A program made the translations under genes and the position numbers. 9,990 bases of DNA from contig PWVY01000295.1 of NCBI GenBank assembly GCA_003561665.1, positions 1 through 9,990 on the forward strand. The letters run 5' to 3'. A model generated the notes under the pieces. It was not told the DNA's origin. It did not search any database and saw nothing but the letters and a program-made list of their open reading frames with translations. Source of the stretch: Thermoplasmata archaeon. GTDB taxonomy: Archaea > Thermoplasmatota > SW-10-69-26. This document shows, piece by piece, positions 1 through 6,341 of this stretch; positions within the stretch are counted from its first letter, which is position 1, and each line of letters starts with the position of its first letter.

Positions 1-95
1 ATTTCGAGGAGGGGTTGTTGGGGGTGGGGTTCGATGGGGAGAAGTTGGAGGCGGCTCGGAGCCCGTTCGTGGGGTTGGGGTCAAGGGAGGAGTAG
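1..95 (+). CDS. C-terminal tail of an unidentified gene (partial)
   Basis: The frame beginning with the TTC codon at position 3 stays open to a TAG at 93-95 and encodes about 30 C-terminal residues ending in VGLGSREE. Its codons (TTG for Leu, GGG for Gly, GAG for Glu, GCG for Ala) match those of the next gene, which supports real coding. Only 12 bases separate its stop from the GTG start of the phosphatidyltransferase, so the two are probably co-transcribed. Too little is present to name a family. The last codons contain a purine-rich GGGAGGAG (85-92) that could act as a weak ribosome binding site for the next gene. Confidence 0.6.
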   Translation, partial: FEEGLLGVGFDGEKLEAARSPFVGLGSREE

Positions 96-107
96 GGTGT
101 TGGGGTC

Positions 108-692
108 GTGGAGGAGCAGAAGCGTCTTGAACAACGACTAGGGTCGGGGGTTGTGGATCGCTGGAGTATCGTGAACGGTTTGACGTTGGCGCGTTTGCCG
201 TTCGTGGGGCTTGGTACGTGGGCTGCGTTGGAGGAGGCGCGTTTGGCGACGGTGACGTTTGGTGTGGCTGCGGTTGCGACGGATTTGGGGGATGGGATGT
301 TGGCGCGTCGGTGGGAGGGGGAGAGCGATTGGGGGTCGAATTTTGATTCGTTGATGGATCTGTTGTTCTACTCGTTGTTGGTGTATTGGGTGTACTTGTT
401 CGTGCCCGAGGAGATCATGCAGCATGCGGGGTTGTTGTTCACGTTCTTCGTGGCGTACATGGTGATGTTGTTGGCGGGGCAGTTGTTGAAGCATAGCATC
501 GCGCAGCATGATCGGGTGTCGCGCGCGGCTGGGACGGTGGGGGGGTTGACGGCGTTGTGGTTCATCGTGGTGGGGTATGAGCCGTGGTTGTTGTTCGCGA
601 CGGCGTTGTTCGCGACGGCGGATCTGGCGCATAGGTTGCATGGGGCGGTGCAGGCGATCGCGAGGAGAAGGCACGGGATGGATGAAGGGTAG
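108..692 (+). CDS. CDP-alcohol phosphatidyltransferase family protein
   Basis: This is an integral membrane enzyme of about 194 residues that transfers a phospho-lipid group from a CDP-activated donor to an alcohol, or the reverse arrangement, to make phospholipid head groups. The family signature D-x2-D-G-x2-A-R-x8-G-x3-D-x3-D is complete: D59, D62, G63, A66, R67, G76, D80 and D84. The four Asp residues hold the divalent metal and catalyse transfer. The upstream N-G-L-T-x2-R motif (N23 to R29) is also typical. Hydrophobic segments lie near residues 28-58, 85-102, 107-127, 140-160 and 163-176, and the tail is basic. The GTG start at 108 precedes the conserved Asn by about 22 residues, as expected. 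In archaea such enzymes make archaetidyl-inositol, -serine or -glycerol lipids; the acceptor cannot be read from the sequence. Codon use is strongly G/T-biased (Leu mostly TTG), following the local strand bias. Confidence 0.92.
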   Translation: MEEQKRLEQRLGSGVVDRWSIVNGLTLARLPFVGLGTWAALEEARLATVTFGVAAVATDLGDGMLARRWEGESDWGSNFDSLMDLLFYSLLVYWVYLFVPEEIMQHAGLLFTFFVAYMVMLLAGQLLKHSIAQHDRVSRAAGTVGGLTALWFIVVGYEPWLLFATALFATADLAHRLHGAVQAIARRRHGMDEG

Positions 693-695
693 GGG

Positions 696-722
696 GGCCG
701 GCCTGGCGTCGTGGTTTTTTTT
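696..722 (+). terminator. Oligo-T transcription terminator after the phosphatidyltransferase
   Basis: Immediately after the TAG at 690-692 there is a GGCCGGCC palindrome (696-703), followed by a run of eight T residues (715-722). A T-run on the coding strand is the usual archaeal intrinsic termination signal; the short palindrome may add to it. No other comparable T-tract occurs in the left third of the window. Confidence 0.55.
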
Positions 723-875
723 GTTCAGTTGTTCGGGAAGGGGGTAGCTTGAACGTTGGTCATCAGGTGCCGGGAGGCAGGGTTTGCGCCTTTGCGCACG
801 ATGGGTTCTTCAGCTCTCCTTACGGGGTGTCGGTGGTTGATCGATGCGGGCTATGATGCGGTCGACGCTGAGGGG
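723..875. other. Intergenic stretch without a recognisable gene
   Basis: This stretch follows the terminator and the 3' end of the frameshifted antitoxin-like gene. Short open stretches exist on the minus strand directly after that gene's TGA, but each ends after about 20-25 codons and none resembles a toxin (no PIN or RelE motif). It could be the eroded remains of a partner gene, but that is not demonstrable. Confidence 0.3.
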
Positions 876-1159
876 TCACTCGTCCTTGCTTTCCCCGTAA
901 AGGATCTGGTCGATGTCGTCGACGGACCAAGCCCCGAGGTCGTGGGTTTTCTCCAGCCAACGATCGGTTTCGTCTTCGTGCAAGGGTTGCCGGCATGCTG
1001 GCGTAGGAGGTCGTCCTTGTTGGTCGTGGCGAACGGGAGGACCGTGTGGACGGTCTCCTGTGGCGTGGGTTTCTCGTCGGTCGTTTCGGCTGGGCGTTGG
1101 TGGAGCCTTTCGAGCTGTATCTTGTCGTCCTTGCGGATCTGGACCGTGCTTGTCGCCAT
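876..1159 (-). pseudogene. Frameshifted ribbon-helix-helix / antitoxin-like small protein
   Basis: Reading from ATG at 1159 the first frame gives MATSTVQIRKDDKIQLERLH and continues sensibly to about residue 57 (LLRQHAG). A beta strand (TVQIR) followed by two helices resembles a ribbon-helix-helix DNA-binding domain. From about 983 the coherent sequence continues one frame over as LHEDETDRWLEKTHDLGAWS, VDDIDQILYGESKDE, stopping at TGA 878-876. This acidic tail ending in an Asp-Asp-x-Asp/Tyr-Gly stretch is like antitoxin tails that wrap a toxin. Adding one base between about 983 and 1010 would restore a protein of about 94 residues. The cause may be a real single-base loss or a sequencing/assembly error. 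No toxin gene is visible next to it. The CTTAAG box and palindrome just upstream suggest the gene has its own, possibly self-regulated, promoter. Family assignment is tentative; the split frame is directly seen. Confidence 0.55.
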
Positions 1160-1167
1160 TGGCTTGT

Positions 1168-1200
1168 GTAGCAGCCGCTGCTGTTTGCTTAAGCAGCTAC
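1168..1200 (-). promoter_or_regulatory. Promoter and candidate operator of the antitoxin-like gene
   Basis: A GCTTAAGC palindrome (1187-1194) lies 27 nt upstream of the minus-strand ATG at 1159 and fits an archaeal TATA-like box. Between it and the start is the perfect palindrome AGCAGC-C-GCTGCT (1170-1182), and AGCAGC is repeated again at 1192-1197. A palindrome in this position is what an autoregulating DNA-binding protein would use. The reading is inferred from position only. Confidence 0.45.
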
Positions 1201-1236
1201 GGGAGGGTTCTGGGTTCCTGGAAACGGGGGGAACGC

Positions 1237-2370
1237 TCAGGCGGGGATGGGTTCGGCGACGCGGGTGTAGCCTTCGTCGTCGACGCCGAGCGCGTCGAGT
1301 TTCTCGATGACGTTGACGACGCGGTCGAGGGCTTGGTCGGGGATGCGGAGGTGGCAGCTTCGGCCTTCGCGGTGTTCTTCGACGAGGTTGGCTTCTTGGA
1401 GGTTGTCGAGGTGCCAGTTGATGGTGGTGTGGCTTACGCCGAGGGCTTCGGCGACTTCGGCGCGGTAGCACCAGGGGTTCTCGAGGATGTGTTCGAACAC
1501 GCGCATGGCTTCGGTGTTCTTGAGGAGGGGGACGAGTTGTTGTTCTTGCTGGGTGAAGGTTCCGCCGTTCTTGTAGTAGAGCACCTTGTTGCCTTCTTTG
1601 CGTCGAGCGATGTAGTCCATGCGGACGAGGCGGTCGAGGTGGTAGCTGGCGGTGGAGTAGCTGACGTCCGCGTCGGTTGCGACGTCTTTGATGCAGATGC
1701 CGGGATCGTTCTCGACGATCTCGTAGATGTTGCGTCGGGTGTCGTTCTCCAGCGCGTCGCCTCGCTGGATGCGGGAGTACATGGTGAGGGGGCCGAGGAG
1801 GAGGGCGAGGAGGCCGGCGGCGATGGCGGCTTTCTCGGCGCTGGTTCGTTCCTCCCAGGCGCTTTGGAGCGTGTTGGATGCGGTGGTTTGGTCGTCTTGA
1901 GCGGACGCTTGGGTGGTTTGGTCGTCGGTGGTGCGCTCGTCGGCGGGTTGCATCGCGGGCGCGTTGTCTTGTTCGTTTGTTTGCGTCGTCTCGGGGGCGG
2001 GGTTGAGCGTTGTGTCCGTGGTTTGGCCCTCGATCGTGTCCGCGTTGGTTGGGGTGGCCTGGTGAGCGTCGGTTTCAAGGGTTGGGAGGGTGAGGGTGTC
2101 GTCGATGGTGGGGAGAAGGAGGGGGGCGTGTTGGAAGAGGTTCAGGTTGGGGTTAAGGGGAGCGTTGTGGCCGGGGAGCGTGGCTTGGGCGTGGCCTTTG
2201 GTGGCTTCTTGGAGGGTTTCGGGGAGGACGAGCCGGTCGAAGGTGTCGATGAGGTTGGTGAGGGTGTCGTCGGCCTCGAGGGTGTCGGCGAGGGGGGCGT
2301 GCGCGGCGTTGGCTGTGCCGAGGAGGAAGAGCGTGGTGGCGAGCGCCGTGATGATGGTGAGTGCGCGCAT
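1237..2370 (-). CDS. Membrane-anchored transcriptional regulator with two winged-helix domains
   Basis: The predicted protein is 377 residues. Residues 1-25 (MRALTIITALATTLFLLGTA then NAAHA) form a signal peptide. Residues 26-178 are a Thr/Asn/Gln/Asp-rich, low-complexity outer region. Residues 181-198 (AAIAAGLLALLLGPLTMY) form one transmembrane helix, followed by basic residues. The cytoplasmic part has a first winged helix (about 206-270, recognition helix near VSYSTASYHLDRL) and a second (about 281-343, near VSHTTINWHLDNL), both ArsR/MarR-like. It is therefore likely a one-component regulator that senses something outside or in the membrane and binds DNA directly. The start at ATG 2370 is chosen because AGGAGG (2382-2377) lies 6 nt in front and a signal peptide follows; the open frame extends to 2523 but crosses the promoter. 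Membrane-tethered winged-helix proteins are known in euryarchaea; the target genes are unknown. Confidence 0.88.
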   Translation of the reverse strand: MRALTIITALATTLFLLGTANAAHAPLADTLEADDTLTNLIDTFDRLVLPETLQEATKGHAQATLPGHNAPLNPNLNLFQHAPLLLPTIDDTLTLPTLETDAHQATPTNADTIEGQTTDTTLNPAPETTQTNEQDNAPAMQPADERTTDDQTTQASAQDDQTTASNTLQSAWEERTSAEKAAIAAGLLALLLGPLTMYSRIQRGDALENDTRRNIYEIVENDPGICIKDVATDADVSYSTASYHLDRLVRMDYIARRKEGNKVLYYKNGGTFTQQEQQLVPLLKNTEAMRVFEHILENPWCYRAEVAEALGVSHTTINWHLDNLQEANLVEEHREGRSCHLRIPDQALDRVVNVIEKLDALGVDDEGYTRVAEPIPA

Positions 2371-2374
2371 GCAT

Positions 2375-2424
2375 GACCTCCTGTACCTTGGGTACACGTT
2401 CTCGTTCGAAGAGGTGACCTTAAG
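2375..2424 (-). promoter_or_regulatory. Promoter, palindromic operator and Shine-Dalgarno of the winged-helix regulator
   Basis: On the minus strand, in order, are a CTTAAG TATA-like box (2424-2419), the perfect inverted repeat TGTACC-TTG-GGTACA (2382-2396), and AGGAGGTC (2382-2375) 6 nt before the ATG at 2370. The inverted repeat would straddle the expected transcription start, a common place for an archaeal repressor. Self-regulation by the winged-helix protein is the simplest inference. Confidence 0.6.
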
Positions 2425-2612
2425 TTTTGTTACACACGGGTTTTCGGCGGGGGCGCTCATGAACGTTTCTTGCTCGTGTTCTGGCCGTTTAGGGCCTTGT
2501 CTCCCACTCGTGGTGACAGGCACGGCTGACCCGTTCGAAGCCTCATCGAAGCATCGGTTGGTTCTGGGGGTAGGGCAAAGGGTTGAAGGCGTGGTGGTGG
2601 GTCCTTGACGCG
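2425..2612. other. Divergent intergenic region upstream of the dehydrogenase
   Basis: This stretch separates the minus-strand regulator promoter from the plus-strand dehydrogenase. A GTTTAGGG flanked by GGCC/GGCC (about 2481-2497) is the most TATA-like plus-strand element but is over 100 nt from the start. A 49-codon plus-strand frame at 2460-2608 is open but unconvincing. The repeat TCGAAGC appears twice (about 2534 and 2545). No clear promoter for the dehydrogenase could be fixed. Confidence 0.3.
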
Positions 2613-3737
2613 ATGCCCACCGGGGCCCATACGTACGACATCGCTGTGCTCCCAGGCGACGGGACCGGGAACGAGGTCATCGATGCCTCGTTGAAGGTCC
2701 TCGAGGCGGCCCAAGAAGCCCACGATGTGCACCTGGAGATCGAGGAGCACGCATGCGGCGCGCAGCACTTCCAAGAGACCGGTGAAGAATGGGGCCCAGG
2801 AGCCAAGCAAGCCTGCGAGGAGGCGGATGCGATCCTTCTCGGCGCGGTGGGATGGCCAGGCGTGCGCCGAGACGATGGCGAGATCGCGGGCGCGGGCGTC
2901 GTGTTCGGTCTACGCTTCGGCTTGGATCTCTACGCGAACGTTCGCCCCGCCAAGCTCTACCCTGGCGTTCCCCACAAGGTGCACGGGTCCTTCCAGCGCG
3001 TCTGGGATGCTGACAAGGTGGACATGGTGCTCGTGCGAGAGAACACGGAGGGTCTCTACACGCCTGCTCGTGGCCAACTACGCCGAGGGGGCCAAACCGA
3101 GGTTGGCATCGACAACAACGTGATCACGCGCAAGGGCGCCAAGCGCGTCATCGAGACCGCCTACGACCTGGTGCACGACCGCGACGGGTGCCCGCAAGAT
3201 GGGACCCAACGTGTCACGTGCATCGACAAAGCCAACGTCCTCGCCGGATCGCGCCTGTTCCGAAGCATCTTCGACGAGATCGCCCGCAAGCACCGCGCCG
3301 TCGACGCCGATCACGCGTACGTGGACGCGTTCACGCAATGGCTCGTACGCCAACCCGAGTACTACGACGTGTGCGTGACCACGAACATGCTCGGCGACAT
3401 CGTCACGGACCTCGCCGCGGTGCTCCAAGGCGGCATGGGCATGGCTCCCGCCGGGAACATCGGGGACGAGCACGCCATGTTCGAACCCGTGCACGGGTCA
3501 AGCCCCAAGCACGCCGGCGAGTACAAGGTCAACCCCATCGCCACCGTCCTCGCCTCCAGCATGATGCTCGAATGGTTGGGCAAACGACACGATGACGAAC
3601 GGTTAAAAAACGCCGCGGTCGGCATCGAGAACGCCACCGCGACCATCCTTGAAGCCGGCAAACCCCTCACCTACGACCTGGGAGGATCCGCCAGCACGCT
3701 CGACGTGGCAGACGCCATCGCGGACGCCATCGCTTAA
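2613..3737 (+). CDS. Isocitrate/3-isopropylmalate dehydrogenase family protein
   Basis: This is a beta-decarboxylating dehydrogenase of 374 residues, which oxidises a 2R-hydroxy acid such as isocitrate, isopropylmalate, homoisocitrate or tartrate with NAD(P) and releases CO2. Family marks are the N-terminal LPGDGTGNEV (13-22), the substrate-binding Arg residues R101 and R111 in LRFGLDLYANVRPAK, R142 with ENTEGLY (143-149), catalytic K206 in IDKANVL, and metal-binding D238, D262 and D266 (TTNMLGDIVTD). The cofactor loop reads HGSSPKHAGEYKVNP (294-308). Lys-His and Val occupy the positions that are Lys-Tyr and Val in NADP-using E. coli isocitrate dehydrogenase, and Asp-Ile and Ala in many NAD enzymes, so NADP use is plausible. 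Exact substrate is unresolved. ATG 2613 is preferred over TTG 2583 because family members begin about 8-10 residues before the PGDG motif. The stop overlaps the stop of the converging transporter. Confidence 0.92.
   Translation: MPTGAHTYDIAVLPGDGTGNEVIDASLKVLEAAQEAHDVHLEIEEHACGAQHFQETGEEWGPGAKQACEEADAILLGAVGWPGVRRDDGEIAGAGVVFGLRFGLDLYANVRPAKLYPGVPHKVHGSFQRVWDADKVDMVLVRENTEGLYTPARGQLRRGGQTEVGIDNNVITRKGAKRVIETAYDLVHDRDGCPQDGTQRVTCIDKANVLAGSRLFRSIFDEIARKHRAVDADHAYVDAFTQWLVRQPEYYDVCVTTNMLGDIVTDLAAVLQGGMGMAPAGNIGDEHAMFEPVHGSSPKHAGEYKVNPIATVLASSMMLEWLGKRHDDERLKNAAVGIENATATILEAGKPLTYDLGGSASTLDVADAIADAIA
3734..3737. other. TTAA tetranucleotide encoding both stops of two convergent genes
   Basis: The self-complementary TTAA gives the dehydrogenase TAA (3735-3737, +) and the transporter TAA (3736-3734, -). 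The two coding regions therefore overlap by four bases and leave no room for separate terminators between them. Confidence 0.85.
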
Positions 3738-4996
3738 CCCCGCGCGTCCTCAACGATCGGCCGCGCATGATGCCGCGCCGTTGACCCCACCGTGTCAACC
3801 CCCCACAGGATCCACGTCGCGACCACGATGCCCAGCAAGAGCGTGATCACGGCCACCGGCCTACCCCACCCCAAGAAGTCCACGATGATGGCCCACGTCA
3901 ACGGGCCCGTCACCGCCGCGAACCGCCCCACCATACCGTACACGCCATAGAACTCCCCCACGCGTCCCGTCGGGATCAACTCCAGCATCAAGGGACGATC
4001 CGCGGCCCATGTTCCACCCAGAGAAACGCCCGCGAACACGGCCACGACCCAGAACAGGTTCCGATCGAGCTCCAACAAGGGGATCGCTGCGGCCGCCGCC
4101 ATGACCAGCATCCACCCCACCATGACCCAAAGCAAGACACGCTTGGCGTTCACCCGATCGACCACGCGTCCCAACGAGTACCCGCCCACGAGCGCGCCCG
4201 CGATGCCCACCCCGAGAACGAGCTGGGCCCATGCTTCCGGGAACCCTACCTCGCTGGTGGCGTAGATGCCCATGAACAGGATGACCGTGTTCACCGCGTC
4301 CGTGTAAACGAACCGAGCGATCAAGAACCGCGTTAGGGGACGCTCGTGCTTGAGCGTCTTGATCGTGTCCTTCGCGGTGTTCCAGGCTTTACGGAGCTCT
4401 CTGCGGGGACGGGTCCCCGCCGCAGCTTGGCCTCGCTCGACAAGGAAGAACGAGGGCATCGCGAAGAGCAAGAACATGGCGCCGGTGGCCGCGAAGATCC
4501 AGGGGTGAGGGTTGGCCAGGAAGTGCAGCAACAAGGCGCCCACGCCCATGCCAAAGTACGCGCCCAAGTACCCGGCGCTGACGCCCAAGCCCCCGATCGT
4601 GCCAACGGTGGACTCGGTGCTCACTTCGGGCAACAGGGCATCGTAGAAAACGCCAGCGAGTTGGAACCCGATGTTGGCGACGATGAAGAGCACCAACGCC
4701 AACTCCAGCGTGCCCACGCCCAGGAACAAGGTGGCGAGCACGCTGGCAACCGTGAACATGGCAAGGTACGGGACGCGGCGCCCGATTTGATCCGAGAACG
4801 CGCCCACGACGGGGCTTGCTAACGCCACGAGCACCATGGACGCGCTGAAGGCGATGCCCACGTGCGCGTCCGTGCCCCCCATGTGGCGCTCGACCCAGAC
4901 AGGGAAGTAGAAGCTGACGATGTTGATGCTGAAGATCGTGTTCGCGAGGCCGTAGAGCACCCAGGAGGTGACGGCCGTCCGATCTAGTGAACCCAC
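3734..4996 (-). CDS. MFS transporter, UMF1-like
   Basis: The protein is 420 residues with about twelve predicted membrane helices. It is a secondary transporter of the major facilitator superfamily. The start, TSWVLYGLANTIFSINIVSF followed by YFPVW, matches the UMF1/Atg22-like pattern (alanine/tryptophan-Y-x-W/L-A-N, then FFP). The loop-2 motif A is present as GAFSDQIGRRVPYL (65-78) and recurs in the second half as GRVVDRVNAKR. A basic cytoplasmic loop of about 40 residues (RPRRELRKAWNTAKD region) joins the halves. The substrate is not predictable; Atg22-like members are linked to amino-acid efflux in yeast. The start is GTG 4996; a CTTTGA box (5026-5021) lies 24 nt upstream, consistent with a short or absent leader. 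It lies 65 nt after the SRPBCC gene on the same strand. Near its 3' end the coding strand is G/T-rich, reflecting top-strand A/C bias. Confidence 0.9.
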   Translation of the reverse strand: MGSLDRTAVTSWVLYGLANTIFSINIVSFYFPVWVERHMGGTDAHVGIAFSASMVLVALASPVVGAFSDQIGRRVPYLAMFTVASVLATLFLGVGTLELALVLFIVANIGFQLAGVFYDALLPEVSTESTVGTIGGLGVSAGYLGAYFGMGVGALLLHFLANPHPWIFAATGAMFLLFAMPSFFLVERGQAAAGTRPRRELRKAWNTAKDTIKTLKHERPLTRFLIARFVYTDAVNTVILFMGIYATSEVGFPEAWAQLVLGVGIAGALVGGYSLGRVVDRVNAKRVLLWVMVGWMLVMAAAAAIPLLELDRNLFWVVAVFAGVSLGGTWAADRPLMLELIPTGRVGEFYGVYGMVGRFAAVTGPLTWAIIVDFLGWGRPVAVITLLLGIVVATWILWGVDTVGSTARHHARPIVEDARG

Positions 4997-5061
4997 AGGA
5001 GGCCATGCGTGCGGGGTGGGTCAAAGCTTCGGGTTCACCCTGGAGGGCGAGCGGCGTTGCC

Positions 5062-5502
5062 CTATCCTTCGTGCTCCTCGGGTCCTCCAGGGTCCTCGAC
5101 GTACGCTTTGAAGTTCTCGAGATCCTTCTCCACGCGGTTCTCGATCAACCCCAACCAGGCGGCGATGTCCTCGATGGTGGACTCCGGTTCGATCACCATC
5201 CTCAAGTTGACCTCTGTTCGGAACCCGCCCAAGTCCTCGAACTCGACGGTCCCGTTGTTCTGGGCTCCCGCTACGCTCTCCCAAGCCACCCGTTGTCCCG
5301 GTTCATCCTCCACGATGCGGGCTTCCCATTCCTTTTGCCTTCCCGCGATCCGGCCCTTCCAATGGAGCTGGTTTGACCCTTCATGGCGGACCTCGTCGAC
5401 GCCCGTCATGAACCGAGGGAACTCCTCGAACGCGGTCCACGCCTCGTACGCGCTTTCCACCGGCACGTCCACCGTGATGGACTCTTCGACCGTTTTCGTC
5501 AT
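5062..5502 (-). CDS. SRPBCC (START/polyketide-cyclase-like) protein, copy 1
   Basis: The protein is 146 residues of the SRPBCC fold, a helix-grip domain with a deep hydrophobic ligand pocket. It begins with a strand (ESITVDVPVESAYEAWTAFE), carries the family pattern FPRFMTGVDEV, and ends with the long C-terminal helix (IENRVEKDLENFKAYVE). Bacterial and archaeal members resemble cyclase/dehydrase or lipid-binding proteins; the ligand is unknown. It is a close paralogue of the next gene upstream, sharing stretches such as WLGLIENRVE. ATG 5502 is chosen over 5556 because homology to the paralogue starts here and a CTTTAC box (5530-5525) lies 22 nt upstream, within the longer frame. The protein is acidic and soluble with no signal peptide. 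Confidence 0.88.
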   Translation of the reverse strand: MTKTVEESITVDVPVESAYEAWTAFEEFPRFMTGVDEVRHEGSNQLHWKGRIAGRQKEWEARIVEDEPGQRVAWESVAGAQNNGTVEFEDLGGFRTEVNLRMVIEPESTIEDIAAWLGLIENRVEKDLENFKAYVEDPGGPEEHEG

Positions 5503-5530
5503 GGCGTGATCATCCGATAGAAGCGTAAAG
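5503..5530 (-). promoter_or_regulatory. Likely leaderless promoter of SRPBCC copy 1
   Basis: A CTTTAC box (5530-5525, read on the minus strand) is 22 nt from the ATG at 5502. This matches the spacing at the other starts in the minus-strand cluster, and no Shine-Dalgarno is seen, which fits transcription starting at or near the ATG. Confidence 0.4.
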
Positions 5531-5562
5531 TAGTCAGCAAAGCGACAGGAAGTCAAGGCAAG

Positions 5563-5606
5563 CCCTCACGAGGATCACCGGGTGAACGCCTGCAACCTCG
5601 TGAGGG
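5563..5606 (-). repeat. Nested inverted repeat between the two SRPBCC genes
   Basis: CCCTCACGAGG (5563-5573) is perfectly complemented by CCTCGTGAGGG (5596-5606), an 11-bp stem with a 22-nt loop. The loop itself contains the palindrome TCACC-G-GGTGA (5575-5585). It lies 23 nt after the stop of copy 2 and about 60 nt before the start of copy 1. No T-tract follows it in the transcription direction, so it is more likely an RNA-stabilising or processing hairpin, or a protein-binding site, than a classic terminator. Confidence 0.6.
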
Positions 5607-5629
5607 TGCCTGGCGCGTCTCCCTGTCGA

Positions 5630-6082
5630 TCAGCGTCGCCGTCCGGAGCCGGGCGAAGAGGCCGCACCGTGTTGCTCGATGTATTCCTTGAAGTTCTCGA
5701 GGTCCCCTTCAACGCGGTTCTCGATTAGCCCGAGCCATGATCCGATCTCCTCAACCGTCGTTTCGGGCTCAACTTCCATCTGGAGGCGAACCTCGGTCCG
5801 ATCATTGCCCATCTCGCGGAACTTCACGGTCCCGTGGTTCGGTGCTCCCGTGACGCTTCGCCAGGACACACGGTCCACCGGTTCCTGTTCAACGATCTCG
5901 GCGTCCCACTCTTTCTCTTTGCCTGCGATTTTGCCTTTCCAATGGAGCTCGTTGGGGCCTGTCTGGTCGACGCGTTCGATCCCTTCCATGAACTCGGGGA
6001 AATCTTCGAAGTCGGTCCACTTCTCGTAAGCGGTTCGCGCGGGGACATCGACCGTGATGGATCGTTCGACGCTTTCAGTCAT
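5630..6082 (-). CDS. SRPBCC (START/polyketide-cyclase-like) protein, copy 2
   Basis: The protein is 150 residues, the same helix-grip fold as copy 1, and shares well over half its residues with it. Shared blocks include SITVDVP, LHWKG.IAG, KEW, WLGLIENRVE and DLENFK.Y. It differs in a basic, glycine/serine-rich tail (SSPGSGRRR) absent from copy 1. The pocket ligand is unknown. ATG 6082 is the natural start: it aligns with the paralogue's start, and a CTTAGC box (6111-6106) lies 23 nt upstream. It probably forms a tandem duplication unit with copy 1, each copy having its own promoter-like box, so the two could be regulated separately. Confidence 0.88.
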   Translation of the reverse strand: MTESVERSITVDVPARTAYEKWTDFEDFPEFMEGIERVDQTGPNELHWKGKIAGKEKEWDAEIVEQEPVDRVSWRSVTGAPNHGTVKFREMGNDRTEVRLQMEVEPETTVEEIGSWLGLIENRVEGDLENFKEYIEQHGAASSPGSGRRR

Positions 6083-6111
6083 GGAGACCGGAATGGAGAG
6101 CCAACGCTAAG
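6083..6111 (-). promoter_or_regulatory. Likely leaderless promoter of SRPBCC copy 2
   Basis: A CTTAGC box (6111-6106, minus strand) lies 23 nt before the ATG at 6082, with no Shine-Dalgarno. Spacing is the same as at the neighbouring genes. Confidence 0.4.
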
Positions 6112-6140
6112 CCGGTAGGGGTCCTCGAACAAGCTAGGCT

Positions 6141-6326
6141 TCATCGAAGCGCTCGCTGGTCTCCAGGGCCAAGGCTTGAGATCGCTTCCACGGTGAGGGT
6201 CTGGTCGGGGGCTCGTTGGTTGACGTACGCGATGAAGCTTGCCATGTACGCGGCGGCCTCTTGGTAGGTGCGTCCACCGATCGTGTAGGCTTCCTCGTCG
6301 TCGTGGATCCGTGCCGTGTTCGACAA
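6141..6326 (-). CDS. Small protein of unknown function, paralogue B
   Basis: The protein is 61 residues, starting at TTG 6326. The TTG is supported by AAGGAGG (6342-6336) 9 nt in front, which overlaps the stop of the preceding small gene (TGA 6344-6342). This is translational coupling in one operon. The sequence has an acidic start, then YTIGGRTYQEAAAYMASFIA and a second half with LTVEAISSLGPGDQRAL. It aligns with the small protein encoded just upstream through a shared pattern G-K/R-x-Y-x3-A-A-Y-x2-S, then L-T-V, then L-x-P, then A-L near the end. Not recognised as a named family. The predicted fold is a short strand pair, a helix, a strand and a short helix; no signal, Cys pair or membrane segment is present. 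Confidence 0.68.
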   Translation of the reverse strand: MSNTARIHDDEEAYTIGGRTYQEAAAYMASFIAYVNQRAPDQTLTVEAISSLGPGDQRALR

Positions 6327-6341
6327 GCGTTGCGCCTCCTT

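Larger units (their letters stand above)
5062..6082 (-). repeat. Tandem gene duplication of the SRPBCC genes
   Basis: The two genes remain alike at the DNA level: the segment around 5108-5155 closely matches that around 5688-5735, an offset of about 580 bases, including a shared TGAAGTTCTCGAG. This indicates a duplication in tandem followed by divergence. Confidence 0.75.

Noticed and set aside
723..875. Toxin gene next to the antitoxin-like gene
   Set aside because: All frames break within about 25 codons and no PIN, RelE or other toxin motif is visible.
913..2376. Long plus-strand open frame across the regulator and antitoxin-like genes
   Set aside because: It is Val/Gly/Glu-rich with no domain and mirrors the minus-strand winged-helix gene, which has a signal peptide, membrane helix, two DNA-binding domains and a Shine-Dalgarno. 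It is an antisense shadow in GC-rich DNA.
2460..2608. Possible 49-residue Cys-containing small protein in front of the dehydrogenase
   Set aside because: No Shine-Dalgarno or suitably spaced TATA-like box, no recognisable motif beyond three early Cys, and the codons do not follow local usage.
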